From Valencia hispanica (Eukaryota; Chordata; Actinopteri; Cyprinodontiformes; Valenciidae): a stretch of 64,000 nucleotides of DNA. The notes under the pieces are model-generated. The model saw only the letters and a program-made list of their open reading frames with translations. It did not search any database and was not told the origin of the DNA. Below, piece by piece: positions 1 to 6,611 of this stretch. The translations under genes and the position numbers were made by a program. The stretch covers positions 3,532,501 to 3,596,500 of the forward strand of contig OY747702.1 in the NCBI GenBank assembly GCA_963556495.2, read 5' to 3'. Position 1 is the first letter of the stretch. Each line of letters begins with the position of its first letter.

Positions 1-2
1 TT

Positions 3-227
3 CTTACCCCGCGATTCATTCCAGCTATTCAAATTCTGCTGGTAAATCGGAGCATACATGATGATGATGATCTGAAGGTGAAAACAGTAGCTGAAACCGT
101 TCTACATGAGCTGAGGAGTATGCAGGGGTTCTACAACGCGATTCAAGCTGTGTATGGTGATAGGGATGATGAAGCCATCCTGGAAGAACTCAGGACTGTC
201 TCCCGATGCTATGGCTATGAAATCTGA
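3..227 (+). CDS. 3' end of an unidentified Polinton gene
   Basis: An open frame runs from the window edge (first full codon at base 3) to TGA at 225-227, giving 74 residues. The visible piece contains an acidic DDDD run followed by a helical-looking stretch rich in Leu, Glu and Arg, and ends in CYGYEI. It has no motif I recognise. It lies upstream of the integrase on the same strand and is followed by a poly(A) signal at 345-350, which supports a real transcribed gene. It could be an accessory or capsid-associated gene. I do not assign a function. Confidence 0.5.
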   Translation, partial: LTPRFIPAIQILLVNRSIHDDDDLKVKTVAETVLHELRSMQGFYNAIQAVYGDRDDEAILEELRTVSRCYGYEI

Positions 228-344
228 TGTGTACTAATGTTGGTTATATCTCCTCTGATATAAATGCGCTAGTTTAATCCTGACGTGTTTTGTTTTTTAT
301 TCATTTGTTTTTATAATTGTGTAATGCTATGGTTTTAAACTTGT

Positions 345-350
345 AATAAA
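345..350 (+). terminator. Poly(A) signal AATAAA
   Basis: A canonical AATAAA runs into a nine-base A tract about 118 bases after the stop of the partial gene ending at 227 and about 100 bases before the integrase start. It plausibly ends the upstream transcript. Confidence 0.45.
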
Positions 351-446
351 AAAAAAACTTTGATCCAATCATATGGTTCATCTATCTGATTAATACAAGG
401 GTTAAATTACACTAGCCGTTCTCCTGTACTATCATTCGATAGTAAA

Positions 447-1538
447 ATGTCAGAACAGAGGGTGTTGACCAATGCATACTATGACCCCGCCCATCCGGGG
501 AGCTATGGGGGTGTTGACAGATTGAGAAGGGGTTTAAAGGACAGGGAAGGACGTGTGATCGGTGTCGAAAAAGTAAAAGACTTTCTTTCAGGCGAGGACA
601 CCTACACGTTGCATAAACCTGCACGAGTAAAGTTTCCCCGGAATCGTGTTTTTGTAACCAAACCCTTGAAGCAATTCCAGGCCGACTTATGTGACATGCA
701 AGCCTTGGCGACACATAATGACGGATTCAACTATTTACTAACAGTGATTGATGTCTTTTCAAAAAAGGCGTATGTGCGTGCTTTAAAGAGAAAGACGGGG
801 TGTGAGGTCGTTAAGGGGTTTGAATCAGTTTTTCAGGAGAGTCAAATTCCACAAAAATTACAGACCGATGCTGGTAAAGAGTTTTATAATAAACAATTTA
901 AGTTAATGATGAAGAAATATGGTATTACCCACTTTAGTACAGCCAGTGATCTAAAGGCATCTGTTGTTGAGCGCTTCAATCGCACTCTGAAGGGTAGAAT
1001 GTGGAGATATTTCACCGCTAATAACACCTTCCGGTACATCGACGTCCTTCAAAAGCTAGTGGAGAGTTACAACCACAGCTTCCACTCAAGCATTAAGATG
1101 ACACCTATGCAAGTGACGTCAGAGAATACTCCTCAAGTCATGAAAAACCTCTATTGCATCACCCCATCGATAGACTCTGGTAAAATAAAGACAAAGTTTA
1201 AGAAAGGGGATCTGGTCAGAATATCAAACCTACGTGGGGTATTTGATAAGAAATATGAGAACAGCTTCACAGATGAAATATTTACGGTTGACCGTTGCAA
1301 ACTCCGCTACCCCCCAGTGTACGAGTTAGTTGATTATGATCAGGATCGAATACACGGATCGTTTTATGAGGCCGAATTGCAGAAAGTAAAAATTAATGGT
1401 GAGCGGGTGTATAACGTGGACAAGATTTTAAAGCGGCGGAGAGTCAACGGGGAGGACCAAGTCTTTGTGAGGTGGAGAAATTGGCCCGAAAAATTCAACA
1501 GTTGGGTCAGAGCCTCAGATGTTAAAAGTGTCAAATAA
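447..1538 (+). CDS. Polinton integrase (RVE fold) with C-terminal chromodomain
   Basis: This 363-residue protein should integrate the linear element DNA into the host chromosome. The catalytic core carries the expected acidic residues: Asp near residue 80 (QADLCDM), Asp near 141 (LQTDAG) and Glu near 175 (VVERFN). The C-terminus from about residue 317 reads as a chromodomain (YNVDKIL...FVRWRNWP...SWV), which in this family is thought to direct insertion to modified histones. The length fits Polinton integrases. The ATG at 447 follows a small hairpin and is the first in frame. No stop or frameshift is seen, so it is probably intact. No N-terminal HHCC zinc motif is obvious. Confidence 0.93.
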   Translation: MSEQRVLTNAYYDPAHPGSYGGVDRLRRGLKDREGRVIGVEKVKDFLSGEDTYTLHKPARVKFPRNRVFVTKPLKQFQADLCDMQALATHNDGFNYLLTVIDVFSKKAYVRALKRKTGCEVVKGFESVFQESQIPQKLQTDAGKEFYNKQFKLMMKKYGITHFSTASDLKASVVERFNRTLKGRMWRYFTANNTFRYIDVLQKLVESYNHSFHSSIKMTPMQVTSENTPQVMKNLYCITPSIDSGKIKTKFKKGDLVRISNLRGVFDKKYENSFTDEIFTVDRCKLRYPPVYELVDYDQDRIHGSFYEAELQKVKINGERVYNVDKILKRRRVNGEDQVFVRWRNWPEKFNSWVRASDVKSVK

Positions 1539-1576
1539 TATCGCCCACAAAACCGTGTAACACATTGTCGATTCAC

Positions 1577-1583
1577 TATAAAG
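1577..1583 (+). promoter_or_regulatory. Possible TATA box for the capsid gene block
   Basis: TATAAAG lies 85 bases upstream of the ATG at 1668, in the 129-base gap between integrase and the capsid gene cluster. The four following genes are overlapping or nearly so and could share this promoter. The call rests on motif and position only. Confidence 0.35.
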
Positions 1584-1667
1584 CGTGGGTTCTACAGACT
1601 ATGATTAATTAGTAAACCTCACCCTCCAAAGCCTTTAGATGACTTTTTTTGCTCCGTCAAATTCACA

Positions 1668-2477
1668 ATGTCTGATGAGGGGTTCTATGTAACTCTACCT
1701 TCCAACGCCAGCGGAGAGGTATTTAAAGATAACACGAGCTCAAATTATACTACAGACCTTCCAAAGGCTATTGAGCTAAGTGGAGACTGGGTAGTGGGAC
1801 TGTGTGAAATTGTTTACCCTCATACATGGTATAACCTGTCGGATCAGCATTCATACATTGATTTAAAGAAGGTTGTTTATGAGGTGGGAGACAAATCTAA
1901 AGATGAGAGGAATACACCCCGTATAGAAAACGCCAGGTCCAAGTTTTCCGGAGGGGGGTATTTTGAGAGACCTCAAGACCTCTCAGATGCTCTAGTCCCA
2001 GCCGTGAAGAAATATGACAGGAGCATCGATCTAACCTACAATAATGTCTCGAAAAAGTTTGACTTCAAGGGGGATGGAAGATACAAAATTCGAGCTAGCA
2101 ACCCTCTCTCCATCATGCTCGGTTTGAACGCTGACGAATGGTGGACCATCTCCAACAGACCTGCGCCCCACCCAGCGGATCTCGGCACTGGTGTATATAA
2201 CCTGTTTGTCTACACAGACATAATCCATTTCCAAACTGTTGGTGACAGTCACTCACCTCTGCTCGGTGTCGTAAACATAAATGGTAAATTCGGTGACGTG
2301 ATCGGTGTGAGGTATAACACAGTGCATTACCTCCCCGTTTCAAAAAGCTATATTAAGACAATCTGCATACAGGTAAAAACAGATCGTAACGAGTGTGTGA
2401 ACTTTGTATACGGGAAGAGGATCGTGAAGCTGCACTTTAAACCGGTTTTGACACCTGCGGTAAAATGGCATACTTAA
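1668..2477 (+). CDS. Polinton minor capsid (penton-like, single jelly-roll) protein
   Basis: A 269-residue protein opens with FYVTLPSNAS and soon has a PHTWYN motif, a beginning I associate with the conserved minor capsid (penton) protein of animal Polintons. That fold is a single jelly roll thought to sit at capsid vertices. No catalytic motif is visible, and the protein is rich in predicted beta strands. It precedes the basic protein and the major capsid gene, the usual neighbourhood. Its stop overlaps the next start by 13 bases. No lesions are seen. The assignment depends on recalled family similarity and gene order and would need a profile search. Confidence 0.75.
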   Translation: MSDEGFYVTLPSNASGEVFKDNTSSNYTTDLPKAIELSGDWVVGLCEIVYPHTWYNLSDQHSYIDLKKVVYEVGDKSKDERNTPRIENARSKFSGGGYFERPQDLSDALVPAVKKYDRSIDLTYNNVSKKFDFKGDGRYKIRASNPLSIMLGLNADEWWTISNRPAPHPADLGTGVYNLFVYTDIIHFQTVGDSHSPLLGVVNINGKFGDVIGVRYNTVHYLPVSKSYIKTICIQVKTDRNECVNFVYGKRIVKLHFKPVLTPAVKWHT

Positions 2478-2911
2478 CACACAGACCAGAACCAACGCGG
2501 TTTGTACAATATTATGTGAACCAGACGGGTGGAGAGCTACCCGGGTTTTCAGGACAGCCTGTCATGTATGGTCGTGGATTTGGATCTGTGTTTGCCCGCC
2601 TCTTCCGATTTATATCCCCATTTGTTAAGAAAGGAGTGTCGATTGCTAAACCGCACCTTAAAGCTGCGGCATCGAATATAGCTTCGGACGTCTTTGGGAG
2701 GGCGGTCAATAAAATCAAGAGCAAGATCGGTCAGAATTCTGATGCTCAGGAAGGTTCAGGAATCATGATCTTATCAAGACGAGGTCGAAAGAGACCCCCT
2801 GGAGAGCGTGTTTGGATGACTAGAAAACAAGCCAAGACAAAGAAAAAGAAACCACTCAGGGTGAGCAGGCAGAGGGGAAGGAAGTCCGGCAGAGGCTCTG
2901 ACATATTTTAA
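2465..2911 (+). CDS. Small basic Polinton virion-associated protein
   Basis: This 148-residue protein has an N-terminal YYVNQTGGELP segment, a Gly/Phe stretch (GRGFGSVFARLFRFISPFVKKG) that looks amphipathic, and a strongly basic C-terminus rich in Lys and Arg (for example KTKKKKP). The layout, an amphipathic helix followed by a cationic tail next to the capsid genes, recalls small core or membrane-lytic proteins of adenovirus-like capsids, but that role is inference. The start overlaps the stop of the preceding gene by 13 bases, and the major capsid gene starts 12 bases downstream. The protein appears intact. Confidence 0.7.
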   Translation: MAYLTHRPEPTRFVQYYVNQTGGELPGFSGQPVMYGRGFGSVFARLFRFISPFVKKGVSIAKPHLKAAASNIASDVFGRAVNKIKSKIGQNSDAQEGSGIMILSRRGRKRPPGERVWMTRKQAKTKKKKPLRVSRQRGRKSGRGSDIF

Positions 2912-2923
2912 CCGAATAGGAAT

Positions 2924-4246
2924 ATGGCTCTACTACATGTCAAATCGGGAGAGTGTACGCTCGGTGAGCTTGACTTATTTTCAGCGCCTATGACTCAACT
3001 ATCGGTAGAGGATAAGCTGTACACTGAGATTTCACCCCTTTCAGCCATCACCGATGGAGGACCGATAGAATTTTTTATCCCTGGTGGGGGCGAGTCGTAT
3101 ACCGATTTAAATGACATGTTGATCCATCTCAGAGTTAAAATTAGCAATGCTAACGGTTCGCCCATGGCTCGTGACGCTAAGGTCGGCTTAATTAACTACC
3201 CTCTGAACACAATTTTTTCCCAATGTGATGTAACCCTTGGAGACCGTTTAATATCGCAGTCCAGCGCTACGCATCCTTATAGAGCTATGATCGAAACATT
3301 GCTTAATTATTCAGATCAAACCCTTAAAAGCCAGTTCAGTGCAGGGTTTTTTTATAAAGATACAGCCGATGAAATGGATTCTACAGAGACTATTGATGGA
3401 CCGAATGAAGGATTAAACCAACGTGCCTCCTTTACAGCCCAATCTCGAGAGGTGCACCTGCTAGGACCGCTTCATGCTGACATATTATTCTGTGAAAGAC
3501 TACTTTTGAACTCTGTTGACATAAGAATTAAGCTAACACGAGCAAGCGATGCGTTCTGTCTTATGGGGGCTGCAGATTCTACTTTCAAACTATGGATTTT
3601 AGGTGCAGCTCTCTTTGTCAAAAAGGTGACTGTATCTCCCGCCGTACGGCTCGGTCATGAGACCGCATTAATGAAAGGAAATGCTTTGTACCCGGTATCG
3701 CGTGTGAATGTAAAAACATACTCTATACCTGAACATTCAAGAATATGCACTCAGGAGAACCTGTTCTTGGGTATGACACCTAAATATGTGGTTATTTCGA
3801 TGGTTAATCACCAGGCCTTCACAGGAGCGCGCAATTTGAATCCGTTTTCATTCAACCATTATAATATGGAGTATCTAGCTCTGTCCCCTGATGGTAGACA
3901 GATTCCTGCTAAGGCCTTCCAACCCAACTTCGATCAGGGTAATTCTGTACGAGAATATTACAACCTGTTTACATCCACAGGGAGGCATTTAAAGGATCTC
4001 CCCCTAAGCATAACTAGGGAGGACTTTAACACGGGTTACGCATTATTTGCTTTTAATCTCGACCCATGTGCTGAATCTGAAGCACTATCACCAGTACGCA
4101 GTGGTAACATTAGGCTAGAAATGAGATTCAGAACACCGTTACCGCACACAACAACGCTGATTGTATACGCGTGCTACGACTCCATCCTGGAAATAGACTC
4201 TAAAAGTTTTAGTGGATTATTATTAACCACTTGGAAACATGAATAA
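2924..4246 (+). CDS. Polinton major capsid protein (double jelly-roll)
   Basis: A 440-residue protein whose N-terminus matches the conserved animal Polinton capsid pattern: a DLFSAPMTQLSVE segment, then a SPLSAI and PIEFFIPG strand pair and a YTDLND motif. The family has a double jelly-roll fold that forms the pseudo-hexameric capsid faces, as in adenovirus hexon and other PRD1-lineage capsids. The length is typical and there is no stop or frameshift. It lies 12 bases after the basic protein gene and overlaps the protease start by 8 bases. The product call follows from recalled family similarity and is strengthened by the neighbouring protease and ATPase. Confidence 0.85.
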   Translation: MALLHVKSGECTLGELDLFSAPMTQLSVEDKLYTEISPLSAITDGGPIEFFIPGGGESYTDLNDMLIHLRVKISNANGSPMARDAKVGLINYPLNTIFSQCDVTLGDRLISQSSATHPYRAMIETLLNYSDQTLKSQFSAGFFYKDTADEMDSTETIDGPNEGLNQRASFTAQSREVHLLGPLHADILFCERLLLNSVDIRIKLTRASDAFCLMGAADSTFKLWILGAALFVKKVTVSPAVRLGHETALMKGNALYPVSRVNVKTYSIPEHSRICTQENLFLGMTPKYVVISMVNHQAFTGARNLNPFSFNHYNMEYLALSPDGRQIPAKAFQPNFDQGNSVREYYNLFTSTGRHLKDLPLSITREDFNTGYALFAFNLDPCAESEALSPVRSGNIRLEMRFRTPLPHTTTLIVYACYDSILEIDSKSFSGLLLTTWKHE

Positions 4247-4781
4247 TCACGAACTCGATGCAATACTCAGTCATCTGCTTGGGAAGCTTTTCTGCGGTGT
4301 ATGGGCCAGCGACCAACTGGAGCTGCTACCACTGACATTCCCCAGACCGGCTTATTTTATCGTCAATACACACCCTTCTAACATGCCTGGGGAACACTGG
4401 CTAGCCCTCACTCTGGAAGAGGGTGGTAAAGCAACGTTTTTTGACTCTTACGGGTACTCACCAGAATTTGTCTATTACCCTTCATCCATTTTGGATTTTT
4501 TGAATGATCGTTCGTCTGTGATAATGTACCATAACCAACAATTTCAGAGCGTTCAATCTTCTGTTTGTGGGCATCACTGTATTTTTTATTTATGCCATAG
4601 AGCCTGTGGTCTCTCCATGCAACAAGTTTTATCAAAGTATTGTCAAATTCCTGAATCAAATGATGAGCTTGTATCTAACTTTGTCAAAAAGTATGTGAAA
4701 TGTGCTATGAAGCGAAACACAATGTTTTTCACGCATAGAACCTGTTCTCTAGATGTGTTTAAAGATTGTTACGGGTTTTGA
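4239..4781 (+). CDS. Adenain-like cysteine protease (capsid maturation)
   Basis: A 180-residue protein with the ordered catalytic signature of the adenovirus endoprotease family (C5/Ulp1-like): His in GEHWLAL near residue 53, Asp in FFDSYGY near residue 69, an oxyanion Gln in QSSVCG, and the nucleophile in CGHHCIFYL near residue 116. In adenovirus this enzyme cleaves capsid and core precursors during maturation. A Polinton homologue would do the same for the neighbouring capsid proteins. The start overlaps the end of the capsid gene by 8 bases and all key residues are present, so it looks functional. It is the last gene of the plus-strand block. Confidence 0.88.
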   Translation: MNNHELDAILSHLLGKLFCGVWASDQLELLPLTFPRPAYFIVNTHPSNMPGEHWLALTLEEGGKATFFDSYGYSPEFVYYPSSILDFLNDRSSVIMYHNQQFQSVQSSVCGHHCIFYLCHRACGLSMQQVLSKYCQIPESNDELVSNFVKKYVKCAMKRNTMFFTHRTCSLDVFKDCYGF

Positions 4782-4837
4782 TATGTATGAGAATATGCAT
4801 CAAATGTATTAGACTTATGATGTTTAACATGGAATGA

Positions 4838-4882
4838 AATAAACCTGTACGCATGAAATTATGTGAACACATATCGTTTATT
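4838..4882. terminator. Convergent poly(A) signals
   Basis: AATAAA on the plus strand (4838-4843) lies 57 bases after the protease stop. TTTATT at 4877-4882 is AATAAA on the minus strand, 37 bases beyond the last minus-strand frame (ending at 4919). The two signals face each other 33 bases apart and mark where the plus and minus transcription blocks meet. Confidence 0.6.
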
Positions 4883-4918
4883 GTGAAAAGAAACAACGCT
4901 TATTCAGTAGTAATGCAG

Positions 4919-5149
4919 CTAGGGGGAGAATGTGAGCCAGCTGGGGGCTCGGGTTGCCTTACGAAGAGACTTTTTACTGAAATGATCTTCCGCTCTGGTC
5001 CAGAGGGGTGATAAGGTAACACTCTTACGCTTTCTGCGTGGTACCTGCGCATTCTGAGGCCAAACTGGTGACATCATGAACGACCTCCTTCTTTCCCGCC
5101 GTTTTGTAGCAGTTGGAGCCTTTAAAGACGGCCAAACTGGTGACATCAA
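4919..5149 (-). other. Basic C-terminal frame with repeated SPVWP motifs, separated from its likely 5' half by one stop
   Basis: A 77-codon open stretch on the minus strand holds three copies of a SPVWP-type motif (codons at 5129-5143 and 5057-5071, then a variant SPLWT at 4997-5011) separated by Arg/Lys-rich linkers. Two copies share an identical 18-base DNA repeat (5131-5148 and 5059-5076). It is in the same frame as the gene at 5168-5566, with one TAA and six sense codons between them, and a poly(A) signal follows at 4877. It may be the original C-terminus of that gene, a separate small gene starting at an internal ATG, or a readthrough extension. Spaced Trp in a cationic background suggests nucleic-acid or capsid binding, but this is inference. 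Confidence 0.5.
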
Positions 5150-5167
5150 TACGCGCTTTTTATTTTT

Positions 5168-5566
5168 TTATTTCCTGCCTGCTCTCTCATCCACGACACT
5201 CTCAACGGCAGGTGTAGAAGAGGTCTCTAAGGAGTCTAGACCGTCTAAACCTCGGCTATACCCACTAACGATCTGGTTGTCCTTCGGGGGGTCATCATTC
5301 GCACGGTCTCTCTGCAGCGATAGGGTGACACGCGGCTCTTCGTTCTCTCCTTGCTTAAGGAGGGTTAGGTATTTCTGAAGTAATGCGTGGTAGCGTTTAA
5401 TTTTCTCGTACGATGCACTGTTTGGGTCATCCAATATTGCCTGCATGTCCTCATCAGTGTCATCCTGAGCCTTCTGTCGTATGGTTCCGGAGTTATCCCG
5501 TTGCTTCAGACGATTTAATTGATGCGGTGAGACTAGAAACATTTTCTGTGATGCTCTCAGTGTCAT
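5168..5566 (-). CDS. Conserved Polinton protein of unknown function, probably truncated
   Basis: A 132-residue acidic-to-neutral protein. The segment around FLVSPHQLNRL, followed by DEDMQAILDD and a helical KYLTLLKQ region, resembles the N-terminal part of a longer conserved animal Polinton protein that I remember only by sequence pattern. Here the frame ends at TAA (5168-5170) in an A-rich run, and the same frame stays open for another 83 codons to 4919. The start may be the ATG at 5566 or the internal ATG at 5542, which better matches the remembered family start. It lies downstream of the ATPase and another small gene on the same strand. Confidence 0.6.
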   Translation of the reverse strand: MTLRASQKMFLVSPHQLNRLKQRDNSGTIRQKAQDDTDEDMQAILDDPNSASYEKIKRYHALLQKYLTLLKQGENEEPRVTLSLQRDRANDDPPKDNQIVSGYSRGLDGLDSLETSSTPAVESVVDERAGRK

Positions 5567-5575
5567 AATACACTT

Positions 5576-5914
5576 CTACCGGCGGAATATTCCAGCCACC
5601 AATTCTCCGAGAAACGGTATTACAGCTGGAATCAGTGGGAGAATTCCTCCTGTCTGGGTTTTCAATGTCTGTCGTTTGCGCTTTAACCCCACCTTCCGAT
5701 CAGCCAACAGCCTGAGGATTTTTTTCTGCTTCTTAAGTCTGTTGTACTGTGTTGTGGACAGCTTGATGTTCCCTTTCAGCACATTTAAAGCAATCTCGCA
5801 CAAGGTTTGTAGAAAGTCGGGAGAACAATGAGTTAGGATATCTTTACGTTTCTGGGGTGTGGAATGAAAAAGAGCCCCTAGTAACGGTGCATTTCTTTTT
5901 ATGCGTGCCGACAT
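5576..5914 (-). CDS. Small basic conserved Polinton protein
   Basis: From the ATG at 5914 this encodes 112 residues. It has a helical N-terminal half with a CEIALNVLKGNIKLS segment, a Lys/Arg-rich middle (LKKQKKILRLL and DRKVGLKRKRQ), and a C-terminal Gly/Pro/Ile/Leu-rich hydrophobic stretch (GGILPLIPAVIPFLGELV) that could be a membrane segment or amphipathic helix. I recognise the LKGN plus basic plus GG pattern as common near the ATPase in animal Polintons. The function is unknown. The gene begins 5 bases after the ATPase stop and ends 9 bases before the next gene, so the three are probably co-transcribed. Confidence 0.7.
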   Translation of the reverse strand: MSARIKRNAPLLGALFHSTPQKRKDILTHCSPDFLQTLCEIALNVLKGNIKLSTTQYNRLKKQKKILRLLADRKVGLKRKRQTLKTQTGGILPLIPAVIPFLGELVAGIFRR

Positions 5915-5919
5915 GTTGG

Positions 5920-6603
5920 TCACTTGTTCTTAGCTATGTAAACAGCCGGCCACTGTCCAGGAAGTAAACCTGTCCTGAGCCTGTATTGGTCAGGTGTGTC
6001 AGGGGTTAGGTCTACACATAAATAGCCGTGTGGTTGGCTCGTAGCATCTTCAAAACTCTCCATGAAAAAGGGTTTCTGTCCAGGGAAAATTTGACGTGCT
6101 AAATTTGCTACCTGCAATCTGTCACGTGGGTTTTTAAACAAGACCATATAATTACAATTAAGACTGATAGTTCGAGTATGTTTCCCCTTGAGAAACACAT
6201 TCTGAGTCAACATCATAACGCTCATGTTTCTATGGTGTCGATATTGTGTAAATATTTTCACGACCTCTGGATGCTCAGCTGCTTGAAAGAGTACATCATC
6301 GAGAATCAATAGATGCGATTGATCTGGGGGGAATAAAACATCATCTTCAAAGGAATGAGGCAATCCTTCGATGAATTTAATTGATTTATTAATCTTCATC
6401 AATTCCGTATACAATGGTTGGAATGAAGTGTAGATCCAAACAATATTTTCAGGTACAGAATCCATCACATGTAGACAATTAATCAAAACATTTTTTACAA
6501 AAAAAGACTTCCCACAGCCACTCGGGCCTACCACAAGACTTGAAAAAGGAGTTTTAAATCTTGGATCAAAGTTAATCGCTTCCAGTTCACCCTGATGCTG
6601 CAT
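5920..6603 (-). CDS. Polinton DNA-packaging ATPase (FtsK/HerA, A32-like)
   Basis: From the ATG at 6603 this gives 227 residues; an in-frame TTG 12 bases upstream is not a likely eukaryotic start. The Walker A P-loop (VVGPSGCGKS) lies near residue 25 and Walker B (LLILDDV) near residue 100. A Gln/Asn motif (MMLTQN) follows near residue 135, the position of sensor residues in the poxvirus A32-like group. These enzymes pump DNA into preformed capsids. The gene starts 8 bases after the polymerase stop on the same strand. All visible nucleotide-binding motifs are intact. Confidence 0.9.
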   Translation of the reverse strand: MQHQGELEAINFDPRFKTPFSSLVVGPSGCGKSFFVKNVLINCLHVMDSVPENIVWIYTSFQPLYTELMKINKSIKFIEGLPHSFEDDVLFPPDQSHLLILDDVLFQAAEHPEVVKIFTQYRHHRNMSVMMLTQNVFLKGKHTRTISLNCNYMVLFKNPRDRLQVANLARQIFPGQKPFFMESFEDATSQPHGYLCVDLTPDTPDQYRLRTGLLPGQWPAVYIAKNK

Positions 6604-6611
6604 TTTCCCCC

